64,000 nucleotides of DNA, taken from positions 6,089,001-6,153,000 of the forward strand of contig NZ_CP030850.1 of the NCBI RefSeq assembly GCF_003325355.1, in the 5' to 3' direction. Both the position numbers and the translations under genes were made by a program. Positions within the stretch are counted from its first letter, which is position 1, and every line of letters begins with the position of its first letter. Shown here piece by piece: positions 24,954-32,003 of the stretch. This stretch comes from Runella rosea (GTDB lineage: Bacteria > Bacteroidota > Bacteroidia > Cytophagales > Spirosomataceae). The notes under the pieces are model-generated. The model was given only the letters and a program-made list of their open reading frames with translations. It searched no databases and was not told the DNA's origin.

Positions 24954-26108
24954 TCAATAATTCTTATAATAATCCCGAATTTTGCTCGTCAGGCGGTCGT
25001 AAATGGGCTTACTGAACTCAATGAAGAGCTGTTGCGGAGGTGGGGGATTGATTTCTCTAACACTGCAAAGGCGTTTTTGTTCAGCGGTCAAAGCGCGCTC
25101 ATCGCCGTTAAAATTGGCCCATTCGCATACCCACGTAAAATCTCCTCTGAATTTCTCCTGCGTTACCACCGACTTGTTGCGGAAATCCATCACTTGCATG
25201 TCCAACAACCCTGACGACAGCACCGATTTACGGGTGCGGGTCAGTTTGGCCGTTACTTTGTTATAGACTGGTATTTTCTTCCCATTTACAGTCGTTTCGC
25301 CCACTTTTACGGAGTCTTTGCTGGTCACTACGTCGGTATTGGATTGAATGAGGGTCTGACCCACTACAAAATCATCAAATTCTAGCTTTATGACGTGGTC
25401 GGGTTTGAGGCGTGTAGTTGAAGCTTCTTGCGGGGAATAAAACCGTACAAATTTATTGAGACGCTTATTGGTTTGTAAAAACTCGTTAACCTTATTCTGA
25501 AAGTATTCGTTGCTCAATTGATACGCCCGCGAGGTGACCAATACCTGCTCTACAACCACTTTAAAAGAAGCGTATTCGTACGACTCATCTAGCATAGATT
25601 GAACGTTCTTGTAGCCACCAAGCAATGCGTTGGCAGATTCAAAATGCTCATACGCCTGACGCGCCATCTGCCGATTTTCTTTGTTTTGCATCGATAACAT
25701 CCCTGCTTCATAACGTTCAGAAGCTGCTTTTTCGCGGGCGTCTCGTTCTTCTGGAATGAAACTCCGAACGGTAACCAAACGCTCGCAAGCTGGGCATTTG
25801 CGCAAGGCATCATACAGGCGATTGAGACGTACATAGGCGTCAACCACTGGCTCAAAATGAAAGGCTTCGGGGGCGTTTTGGTAGCGGGCTACGTCGTCGA
25901 GATTTTGTTGCAAGGCCAATGGATACGCCTGTATGAGAATCTCTTTGGCAGATGAATTCGTTGGGCTGTCACGAAGTTTTTCGGCGGCTCTTAGTACAGA
26001 TTCGTCATAATCACCGCGTTTGAAAGCTTTTTTTGCGGATTTACAACCGATAAAACAAAACGTAAATAAAAGAAGGGAGACAAAAATGGCGGTAAAAGAG
26101 TGCTTCAT
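24954..26108 (-). CDS. Lipoprotein of unknown function, helical repeat N-terminus
   Basis: I start at the ATG at 26106-26108 (384 residues), which gives a lipoprotein signal (AIFVSLLLFTFCFIGC, cysteine about residue 22). Just after it, KKAFKRGDYDESVLRAAEKLR and the next 100 residues look like TPR-type helical hairpins. A CPAC pair sits near residue 105. The C-terminal half is beta-rich (HVIKLEFDDFVVGQTL, VTAKLTRTRKSVLSSG) and ends with EFSKPIYDRLTSKIRDYYKNY. I do not recognise a named family. It follows DUF58 by 53 bp and is the last gene of an envelope-related operon. Confidence 0.7.
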   Translation of the reverse strand: MKHSFTAIFVSLLLFTFCFIGCKSAKKAFKRGDYDESVLRAAEKLRDSPTNSSAKEILIQAYPLALQQNLDDVARYQNAPEAFHFEPVVDAYVRLNRLYDALRKCPACERLVTVRSFIPEERDAREKAASERYEAGMLSMQNKENRQMARQAYEHFESANALLGGYKNVQSMLDESYEYASFKVVVEQVLVTSRAYQLSNEYFQNKVNEFLQTNKRLNKFVRFYSPQEASTTRLKPDHVIKLEFDDFVVGQTLIQSNTDVVTSKDSVKVGETTVNGKKIPVYNKVTAKLTRTRKSVLSSGLLDMQVMDFRNKSVVTQEKFRGDFTWVCEWANFNGDERALTAEQKRLCSVREINPPPPQQLFIEFSKPIYDRLTSKIRDYYKNY

Positions 26109-26161
26109 ATTCGTTGGATGTAAAGGGGCAAAAATAAACAGGTTTTTGGTAATTTCCCTTC

Positions 26162-27076
26162 TCAACGCATCTTGTTTCTCTTTACCAAATAAGCCGACAG
26201 GATTTGGTCGTAGCCTTTGGCCACGTCGGCTTCTATAAAGTCAATTTTATACTGACCACATTTTAATTTCAATTCCTGATAATATTTTTTGACCGCTTCT
26301 TGGTACTGCTTTTTGACTTGTCCGGGCTGAACTTTTACTTTTTCTCCTGATTCCAAATCAATGAACTCGTACGGGCGGTCATCAAAGGCAAATTCTTCTT
26401 CGGTGCGGCGGTCGGTAACGTGAAACAACAGGACTTCGTGCAGGTTGTGACGCAGGTGCTGCATGGCCGAAAAAATGCGGTCTGTTTGCGTAATATCTTC
26501 AAACATATCACTAAAAATGACAACTAACGACCGTTTGTGAATTTTTTCGGCAATCAAGTGAAGCACATCGGCCACGGCCGTTTTACGCTGTTCTTTGGGT
26601 TTTTGAAGAATACCTTCCAAGTCCAAAAAAATCTTGTGGATATGCGAAGGAGTTGATTTGATTGGCGTCTGAATTTCAATCGTATCCGAGAAAGTACACA
26701 GACTGACGGCGTCTTTCTGGCGTTGGAGGAGATTGGCGATGCTCGCCGCTGCCATCGCACTGAATGTAATCTTGTCGTGATTAGGCTCAGGATAATACAT
26801 CGACGACGACGTATCAATCAACAAGTGACAGCGTAGATTGGTCTCTTCTTCGTAGCGTTTTACAAACAATCGGTCGGTTTTTCCGTATACTTTCCAGTCG
26901 ATATGCCGCGTACTCTCGCCCGTATTATAGAGACGATGCTCGGCAAATTCGACCGAAAAACCATGGAAGGGAGACTTATGAAGACCCGTGATAAAACCTT
27001 CAACCAACTGCCGAGCCAGAAACTCTAAATTACCGTATTGTCTTACTCTTGCAACATCCAGCGTTCGTGTGCTCAT
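26162..27076 (-). CDS. DUF58 (von Willebrand A-like) protein
   Basis: A 304-residue cytosolic protein. The DUF58 hallmark ESTRHIDWKVYGKTDRLFVKRYEEE is at about 54-78. It is followed by a VWA-like core with a MIDAS-type motif LLIDTSSSM (DxSxS) and VVIFSDMFED. DUF58 proteins usually work with a MoxR AAA+ ATPase as a chaperone-like pair, but no moxR gene is present in the window. The gene lies 18 bp after rlpA and 53 bp before the lipoprotein, suggesting one envelope-linked operon. Confidence 0.88.
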   Translation of the reverse strand: MSTRTLDVARVRQYGNLEFLARQLVEGFITGLHKSPFHGFSVEFAEHRLYNTGESTRHIDWKVYGKTDRLFVKRYEEETNLRCHLLIDTSSSMYYPEPNHDKITFSAMAAASIANLLQRQKDAVSLCTFSDTIEIQTPIKSTPSHIHKIFLDLEGILQKPKEQRKTAVADVLHLIAEKIHKRSLVVIFSDMFEDITQTDRIFSAMQHLRHNLHEVLLFHVTDRRTEEEFAFDDRPYEFIDLESGEKVKVQPGQVKKQYQEAVKKYYQELKLKCGQYKIDFIEADVAKGYDQILSAYLVKRNKMR

Positions 27077-27094
27077 TGGCAGTTTTGGGAAAGG

Positions 27095-27541
27095 TTAAAG
27101 TTTGTTGGCCTTTTCGATGATATCTCCCGTATCGGTGATGATTTCATTTTGTCCGAGCAAAATCATTCCTTCCATACCAACCACTCGAAGCTTGACCGAA
27201 GCGATGCCAGATTTAATAAAACCTAGGTGTTCGGCAGCGGCGCGAGTCAGGTCAATCAGACGTGTATGATGAAAAGGGCCTCGGTCATTAACTCTAACAA
27301 TCACCGATTTATTGTTTGATAGATTCGTTACTTCAATCATGGTGTTGATTGGGAGGGAACGATGGGCGGCGGTTAATTCTTTCTGGTTAAATTTTTCGCC
27401 AGAAGAGGTCTGCCGACCGTCAAACATTTTGTTGTAAAAAGACGCTTTCCCCTGTTCTTCTTTGCCTAACAATTGTGCTGAAGCAGAATTTAATGTGAAA
27501 AACGACAACAGTAAAATTAAATAAAATGGGGTATAATACAT
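27095..27541 (-). CDS. RlpA-like double-psi beta-barrel protein
   Basis: A 148-residue secreted protein from the ATG at 27539-27541, which opens a clear signal peptide (YLILLLSFFTLNSASAQ); the longer frame starts 23 residues earlier without sense. The RlpA/DPBB core is complete: GKASFYNKMFDGRQTSSGEKFNQKELTAAHRSLP, IEVTNLSNNKSVIVRVNDRGPF (catalytic-type Asp in VNDRGP) and RLIDLTRAAAEHLGF. RlpA of Pseudomonas is a lytic transglycosylase cutting naked glycan strands. There is no SPOR domain here, so septal targeting is uncertain. It is first in the rlpA/DUF58/lipoprotein operon. Confidence 0.85.
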   Translation of the reverse strand: MYYTPFYLILLLSFFTLNSASAQLLGKEEQGKASFYNKMFDGRQTSSGEKFNQKELTAAHRSLPINTMIEVTNLSNNKSVIVRVNDRGPFHHTRLIDLTRAAAEHLGFIKSGIASVKLRVVGMEGMILLGQNEIITDTGDIIEKANKL

Positions 27542-27809
27542 AGGTTTTTTCGGGTTTAATTCCACTAAAAGAATGGTTTCCACAGAGCTTTCACCTCGAA
27601 GCCTACTCAAAAAAATGCAACCTAAAAAAGGGTTATAGGTTGATAATAAGGCACAAATTTAATATAATCTATGTTTTTTACAAAACCAATTTTAAAAGGC
27701 ATGTTCTTAATAACGTAAAAGTCGGTAACTTTATTTTACAAAAATTTTGAAAGGCAACAACAAAACATGTACTTTAGCGTTTGCTAAAACTCTAAACCTA
27801 CTAAGTATA

Positions 27810-28130
27810 GTGGAAGATAAAGACCGAGAAAAAATCTACTCTAAGCGCGTAAAAGCCGGCAAAAGAACCTACTTTTTTGATGTGCGTTCGACTCGTTCCA
27901 ATGATTATTATCTTACAATCACCGAGAGTCGCCGTTTTCCGCAAGGAGACGGATTTGCGTATGAAAAACACAAGATGTTTCTCTACAAAGAAGATTTCGA
28001 CAAATTTGTGGACGCACTTCAGGACACCGTAAATCACATCAAAACAGAATTAATGCCAAATATTGATTTCTCGCAGTACGCCGTACGTGAGGAAGAAGAT
28101 TATAGCGGTAGCGATTTGAAGTGGGAGTAA
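27810..28130 (+). CDS. DUF3276 (PUR-alpha-like) protein
   Basis: A 106-residue protein with a GTG start at 27810. The frame is open to a TTG at 27747, but only the part from EDKDREKIYSKRVKAGKRTY matches the family, so the short form is favoured. The PUR fold is evident: SKRVKAGKRTYFFDVRSTRSNDYYLTITESRR and a second half YEKHKMFLYKEDFDKFVDALQ. PUR-alpha-like proteins bind single-stranded nucleic acid; a Borrelia member binds DNA and RNA. The acidic tail, EEEDYSGSDLKWE, is typical of Bacteroidota members. It stands alone with its own terminator. Confidence 0.85.
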   Translation: MEDKDREKIYSKRVKAGKRTYFFDVRSTRSNDYYLTITESRRFPQGDGFAYEKHKMFLYKEDFDKFVDALQDTVNHIKTELMPNIDFSQYAVREEEDYSGSDLKWE

Positions 28131-28160
28131 TACCTGTTTTCTAAAACTATCCAAGAACTT

Positions 28161-28182
28161 GCCTCCGGTACTTACCGGAGGC
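28161..28182 (+). terminator. Rho-independent terminator after the DUF3276 gene
   Basis: GCCTCCGGTA (28161-28170) pairs with TACCGGAGGC (28173-28182); in practice an 8-bp G+C-rich stem with a short loop. CTTTTGGTTTTG follows. It lies 30 bp past the stop codon. Confidence 0.85.
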
Positions 28183-28190
28183 CTTTTGGT

Positions 28191-28221
28191 TTTGTAGGTA
28201 AGTCTAAATATACTAATTTTG
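28191..28221 (+). promoter_or_regulatory. Promoter of ychF with start-site dyad
   Basis: TTTG (28191-28194), 19 bp, then TAATTTTG (28214-28221) fit the Bacteroidota consensus. The predicted start near 28228 falls inside the dyad CTCACT-CA-AGTGAG (28226-28239), which could be an operator. The leader to the ATG is about 140 nt, unusually long for the window. Confidence 0.65.
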
Positions 28222-28337
28222 CAGCCTCACTCAAGTGAGTTATATTATTATTTGTTCATAACGAGGGAGGAGAGGTCGTTGGAAATGAAGTAAAAGATAG
28301 GGTATTTGCCTATTGATGAGCTTTCTGTCTAACCCGC

Positions 28338-28363
28338 AACTCAAAACTCAAAACTCAAAACTC
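28338..28363. repeat. 7-bp tandem repeat in the ychF leader
   Basis: AACTCAA is repeated 3.7 times without error and ends 5 bp before the ychF ATG. A change of copy number would alter spacing in the translation initiation region. Confidence 0.8.
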
Positions 28364-28368
28364 CCGGA

Positions 28369-29466
28369 ATGTCTCTCCAATGTGGTATTGTCGGATTGCC
28401 GAATGTGGGCAAATCCACCCTTTTTAGTGCATTGTCAAGTGCAAAGGCTGAAGCAGCCAATTATCCCTTCTGTACCATTGAACCCAACGTAGGCGTGGTA
28501 GAAGTGCCCGACGAGCGGATGCAAATACTGGAAGGCTTAGTGAATCCACAACGTATGGTGCCTACCATCGTCGAAATCGTCGATATTGCTGGACTTGTAC
28601 GCGGTGCAAGCAAAGGGCAAGGCTTAGGAAATCAGTTTTTGGCAAATATTCGGGAAGTGGATGCCATTATCCACGTGGTTCGTTGCTTTGCCGACGATAA
28701 CATCGTACACGTAGAAGGGCGCGTTAATCCTGTCAGCGATAAAGAAATCATTGATTTGGAGCTTCAATTGAAAGATTTGGACTCCATTGAGAAGAAATTT
28801 GCACGGGTTGAAAAAGCGGCCCGCGTTGGAGATGCAAAAGCCAAGGTCGAGCTTGAAATTATTACGCGCGTTAAAAATGCCTTGCTCCACGGTAAAAGCG
28901 TTAGGGCCGTAGGACTGACGGAAGATGAAAAAGCGGCCATTGCTGACTTACAATTGTTGACCATCAAGCCAGTCATCTACGTAGCAAACGTCGACGAATC
29001 GGCCATCATCAACGGCAACGAATACGTGGATCAATTGAAAGCGGCTGTGGCCGAAGAGAATGCCGAAGTGATTGTGCTTTGCGCGGCCATTGAATCAGAA
29101 ATTGCCGAAATGGAAGACCCCGAAGAGCGCGCAGTGTTTTTGGAAGAATACGGTTTGAAAGAATCTGGTTTGAACAGATTGATTCGGGCATCGTATCACA
29201 TTTTAAATCTGATTACGTACTTTACGGCGGGTGTCAAAGAAGTACGCGCATGGACCATTCAGCGGGGCTGGAAAGCACCGCAAGCCGCTGGGGTGATTCA
29301 CACTGACTTTGAGAAGGGCTTTATTCGGGCCGAAGTCATTAAACTGAGCGATTACGAAAAGTACAAAACCGAGGCTGCTTGCCGCGATGCGGGTAAGATT
29401 TCGGTAGAAGGAAAAGAATACGTGGTGCAAGATGGTGATATCATGCACTTCCGTTTTAACGTATAA
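28369..29466 (+). CDS. ychF: Redox-regulated ATPase YchF (Obg family)
   Basis: A 365-residue protein. The P-loop is GLPNVGKST (9-17). NYPFCTIEPNVG is switch I, and DIAGLVRGASKGQGLGNQFL is the DxxG switch II region. The coiled-coil insert (DLELQLKDLDSIEKKFARVEKAAR) and the C-terminal TGS domain (LITYFTAGVKEVRAWTIQRGWKAPQAAGVIHTDFEKGFIRAEV) are intact. NVDE replaces the NKxD guanine motif, which is why the family prefers ATP. It binds ribosomes and is linked to oxidative stress. The start matches the family N-terminus. Its leader carries a promoter, a dyad and a tandem repeat. Confidence 0.97.
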   Translation: MSLQCGIVGLPNVGKSTLFSALSSAKAEAANYPFCTIEPNVGVVEVPDERMQILEGLVNPQRMVPTIVEIVDIAGLVRGASKGQGLGNQFLANIREVDAIIHVVRCFADDNIVHVEGRVNPVSDKEIIDLELQLKDLDSIEKKFARVEKAARVGDAKAKVELEIITRVKNALLHGKSVRAVGLTEDEKAAIADLQLLTIKPVIYVANVDESAIINGNEYVDQLKAAVAEENAEVIVLCAAIESEIAEMEDPEERAVFLEEYGLKESGLNRLIRASYHILNLITYFTAGVKEVRAWTIQRGWKAPQAAGVIHTDFEKGFIRAEVIKLSDYEKYKTEAACRDAGKISVEGKEYVVQDGDIMHFRFNV

Positions 29467-29470
29467 TTAT

Positions 29471-29521
29471 TTAACGTCGGCGAGGGCTGCGCGCCCTGGT
29501 TCAAAACCTCGCCGACGTTAA
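29471..29521. terminator. Long hairpin (element A) after ychF
   Basis: TTAACGTCGGCGAGG (29471-29485) and CCTCGCCGACGTTAA (29507-29521) form a perfect 15-bp stem with a 21-nt loop containing GCGCGCCC and GGTTCAAAA. It starts 5 bp after the ychF stop and lies between convergent genes. The outer arm AACGTCGGC is shared with the hairpin at 61131-61193. Confidence 0.75.
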
Positions 29522-29539
29522 CTTTCGACGTTTTATAGT

Positions 29540-30025
29540 TTACCAATCGTCGGTTTCTTCCGCTTTTTTCTTGCCAAACAACGCCCTAAAAGTACCTGAC
29601 ATGTGAATCATGTTATCGACGCGATTTTTGGCTTGACTCAGTAAATGCACATTGATACCTTCGCTAATCATTTGCGTCAGCGAGTTGGAGAGCATGCACA
29701 TTTCTTCGACATTCACCGAAAAATCACTGACAACATACTTCTGAAAGCCTCGGTCTTTGAGGTCTGCAAAGAAGAGGACAAGGCAAAAATCTTGCCCTTC
29801 AAAATAGGTAATGACTCGATTTGAATCAAATTTTTTTGGCATTTCCTGATGGTCTACCAACCCATCTACAATCGCAACTTCTTCGTTGGTCATGTATAAA
29901 TGAGGAGTCAAATATACTGGTGGCTGATAATTCATTTTACTTTTTCTGATTTTGGAATACTTAGCGATATTACTCAATAAACGCGCTTTGTTGAGCAAAT
30001 CTTGTAAGTAAAATCCATTTATCAT
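29540..30025 (-). CDS. Conserved-looking hypothetical protein, unrecognised
   Basis: A 161-residue soluble protein without signal peptide or membrane helix. A second start at 29935 (MNYQPPVYLTPHLYMTNEEV) would give 131 residues and looks more natural, because the first 30 residues are basic and less structured. Visible features are NEEVAIVDGLVDHQEMP, a beta-rich centre (RVITYFEGQDFCLVLFFADLKD) and a helical end with basic LFGKKKAEETDDW. I do not recognise a family. Codon use matches neighbours. Upstream lie three GCCAAAT half-sites that may bind a regulator. Confidence 0.6.
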   Translation of the reverse strand: MINGFYLQDLLNKARLLSNIAKYSKIRKSKMNYQPPVYLTPHLYMTNEEVAIVDGLVDHQEMPKKFDSNRVITYFEGQDFCLVLFFADLKDRGFQKYVVSDFSVNVEEMCMLSNSLTQMISEGINVHLLSQAKNRVDNMIHMSGTFRALFGKKKAEETDDW

Positions 30026-30126
30026 AACTTTTTGTAGAATATATTTAATTATTTTAAGATTTTGCTAAGTGTGTTTTTAAAGTAATTTTACTTGAAAACA
30101 CAGTAAAAATCTATAAACCACCGTTA

Positions 30127-30153
30127 GCCAAATTATATTTGGCAGCATTTGGC
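30127..30153. promoter_or_regulatory. Three GCCAAAT half-sites, candidate operator
   Basis: GCCAAAT-TAT-ATTTGGC (30127-30143) is a perfect dyad, and another ATTTGGC starts at 30147, one helical turn (10 bp) after the previous half-site. The cluster lies about 100 bp upstream of the hypothetical gene at 30025. No exact -7 box accompanies it. Confidence 0.4.
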
Positions 30154-30224
30154 AAAAAAAACGAATAAATGGGTTGTTTTTGAAACTAATTATCTAAAAT
30201 GAGAAATTTTGTTTGGGAATAAAA

Positions 30225-30259
30225 AAAAGTGGGCAGCTTTAGGAAGCCTGCCCACTTTT
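30225..30259 (-). terminator. Rho-independent terminator of greA
   Basis: AAAAGTGGGCAG (30225-30236) pairs with CTGCCCACTTTT (30248-30259), a 12-bp stem with an 11-nt loop. More A's precede it on the plus strand, giving a U tract to the minus-strand greA transcript, 44 bp past its stop. Confidence 0.9.
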
Positions 30260-30302
30260 AGTTCAAAATCTATGCCAGCACGGAGCTGGGGTATTTTGAG
30301 GT

Positions 30303-30776
30303 CTATCTTGATATTTCCAATACCTCAAACTCCATGGCTCCCGCAGGAACCTGAAATTGAGCTACATCACCTACCTTTTTTCCCAGCAGACCTTTGCCGA
30401 TGGGAGAGCCAACGGAGATTTTTCCGAGTTTCAAATCGGCCTCTTCCTCAGACACAAGGGTGTAGGTCACAACGGCGTTGTTCTTACGGTTTTTTATCTT
30501 GACTTTAGACAACACAGCCACCTGCGACGTATCAATTGACGATTCATCGAGGATGCGGGCATTGCCCAAGACTTCTTCTAATTTAGAGATTTTTGCTTCG
30601 TGCAATCCCTGTGCTTCTTTGGCGGCATCATACTCGGCATTTTCGCTTAAATCACCCTTATCGCGAGCTTCAGCTATTGCTCTTGCTATTTCTTGTCGGC
30701 CCCGCGTTTTTAAGTCCTGCAACTCAGCCTTAAGCTTGTTGAGACCTTCTTCGGTGTAGTACTGTATTTTAGCCAT
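30303..30776 (-). CDS. greA: Transcription elongation factor GreA
   Basis: A 157-residue protein of normal length. The N-terminal coiled coil carries the two acidic tip residues in EARDKGDLSENAEYDAAKEAQ, the D-x-x-E region that enters the RNA polymerase secondary channel. The C-terminal FKBP-like domain holds VAVLSKVKIKNRKNNAVVTYTLVSEEEADLKLGKISVGSPIGKGLLGKKVGD. GreA rescues backtracked RNA polymerase by transcript cleavage. A promoter, a 14-codon frame and a terminator lie upstream on the same strand, so expression may depend on readthrough. Its own terminator lies at 30225-30259. Confidence 0.97.
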   Translation of the reverse strand: MAKIQYYTEEGLNKLKAELQDLKTRGRQEIARAIAEARDKGDLSENAEYDAAKEAQGLHEAKISKLEEVLGNARILDESSIDTSQVAVLSKVKIKNRKNNAVVTYTLVSEEEADLKLGKISVGSPIGKGLLGKKVGDVAQFQVPAGAMEFEVLEISR

Positions 30777-30845
30777 TTTGCTTTACTGTACGTTAATTGT
30801 TATAGGATATTTGTTAGTGGTAAAGAAATTTCTGGTACTATGGAC

Positions 30846-30875
30846 AAAAAAAAAGAACGGTGAAATGACCGCTCT
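30846..30875 (-). terminator. Rho-independent terminator in the greA leader
   Basis: Read on the minus strand, AGAGCGGT (30868-30875) and ACCGTTCT (30854-30861) form an 8-bp stem with one G-U pair and a CATTTC loop, followed by a run of eight unpaired T's (30846-30853). It lies 70 bp upstream of the greA ATG and 22 bp after the stop of the 14-codon frame. This is the textbook layout of an intrinsic terminator or attenuator. Confidence 0.8.
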
Positions 30876-30896
30876 ACAAATGGATGGTAGAATCTG

Positions 30897-30941
30897 TCAC
30901 TTCTTCAGCAAGACCGAAAAGTATTCGTCGTGTCGGTTCAT
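30897..30941 (-). CDS. Putative 14-residue leader peptide or small RNA body upstream of greA
   Basis: An ATG at 30939-30941 opens a 14-codon frame, MNRHDEYFSVLLKK, closed by TGA. It begins about 11 nt after the predicted transcription start and ends 22 nt before an intrinsic terminator, so the unit (promoter, frame, terminator) is self-contained at about 110 nt. There is no run of one amino acid as in classical amino-acid attenuators. Translation is unproven; the transcript could equally be a non-coding RNA made by early termination, as the greA leader RNAs of E. coli are. Confidence 0.4.
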   Translation of the reverse strand: MNRHDEYFSVLLKK

Positions 30942-30958
30942 AGTCGAGAATTGAATCA

Positions 30959-30990
30959 CAAAATTAGCAATATTTGCAACTGAAATCAAT
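30959..30990 (-). promoter_or_regulatory. Promoter of the greA leader transcript
   Basis: On the minus strand, ATTG (30987-30990), 20 bp, then TAATTTTG (30959-30966), matching TTG-N20-TAnnTTTG. The start would be near 30952. A 6-bp hairpin AAGGCT/AGCCTT lies just upstream at about 30998-31023, in the divergent gap with fmt. Confidence 0.6.
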
Positions 30991-31057
30991 ATCCCCAAAG
31001 GCTTTATCCTAAAAAATAGCCTTATTGTACTACTTTAAACGTAGAAATTAATTTCTT

Positions 31058-31978
31058 ATGACAGGTCTTCGGATTATTTTTATGGGTACACCCGAATTTG
31101 CGGTGAGCAGTCTTCAAAAGCTCGTGGAAAGTGGCTCAAATGTGGTGGCGGTGGTGACAGCACCCGATAAACCCGCTGGGCGGGGTTTGCAATTGACGCC
31201 TTCGCCCGTGAAGCAATACGCCTTGTCGCAGGGGATTCCTGTTCTTCAACCTGAAAAACTTAAAAACCCCGATTTTTTGGAAGAATTGCGCAGCTATCAG
31301 GCGGATTTGCAAGTGGTGGTGGCTTTTCGGATGTTGCCCGAAGTCGTTTGGAATATGCCGCCAAAAGGAACATTTAACCTTCATGCGTCGCTTTTGCCCC
31401 AGTATCGTGGGGCGGCACCCATCAATTGGGCCATCATCAACGGCGAAACGCAAACGGGCGTTACAACTTTTTTTCTGCAACATGAGATAGATACAGGTCA
31501 AATCATTTTTCAGGAAACCGAGCCGATTCACGAAGATGATACAGTAGGCACACTCTACGAGCGTTTGATGCAAAAAGGGGCAGCTTTGGTCGTGAAAACC
31601 GCGCAGGCTGTACAGGACGGTAATTATCCTCAAATCCCACAACCTGAGATTGAGGAGTTAAAAAGTGCTCCCAAGATTTTTAAGGAGACCTGCCAAATCC
31701 AATGGACGCAATCTGCTTCTGCTATTCGCAACTTTGTGCGTGGATTATCCCCCTATCCGACTGCTTGGACTACCCTCAATGGAAAAATCTGTAAAGTGTA
31801 CAAGGTTTCAGTGGCCAATCAAGAATCCAGTGAACGAGAAACTGGAGATTTTGTGACCGATAATAAATCATTCCTTCATTTCAAGACGGGTGATGGTTGG
31901 CTGGCGATTGAGGAGCTACAACTAGAAGGGAAAAAACGCATGGGAATTGAAGAATTCCTGCGAGGCGCTAAACTATAA
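31058..31978 (+). CDS. fmt: Methionyl-tRNA formyltransferase
   Basis: A 306-residue enzyme that formylates the initiator Met-tRNA with 10-formyl-THF. The N-terminal hydrolase fold starts RIIFMGTPEFAVSSL. The catalytic residues are in FNLHASLLPQYRGAAPINWA (N107, H109) and HEIDTGQI (D145). The C-terminal OB-like domain has IRNFVRGLSPYPTAWTTLNGK. Length and all motifs are normal. It is followed 25 bp later by an MFS transporter gene on the same strand. Confidence 0.97.
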   Translation: MTGLRIIFMGTPEFAVSSLQKLVESGSNVVAVVTAPDKPAGRGLQLTPSPVKQYALSQGIPVLQPEKLKNPDFLEELRSYQADLQVVVAFRMLPEVVWNMPPKGTFNLHASLLPQYRGAAPINWAIINGETQTGVTTFFLQHEIDTGQIIFQETEPIHEDDTVGTLYERLMQKGAALVVKTAQAVQDGNYPQIPQPEIEELKSAPKIFKETCQIQWTQSASAIRNFVRGLSPYPTAWTTLNGKICKVYKVSVANQESSERETGDFVTDNKSFLHFKTGDGWLAIEELQLEGKKRMGIEEFLRGAKL

Positions 31979-32003
31979 TTTCATTTTCTTAACCTACATC
32001 TTC

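Noticed and set aside
28338-28363. CRISPR-like repeat array.
   Set aside because: The unit is 7 bp, directly tandem and without spacers.
29495-29512. GGTTCAAAACC looks like a tRNA T-arm.
   Set aside because: No acceptor stem, anticodon arm or CCA end can be built around it; it is part of the loop and right arm of a perfect hairpin.
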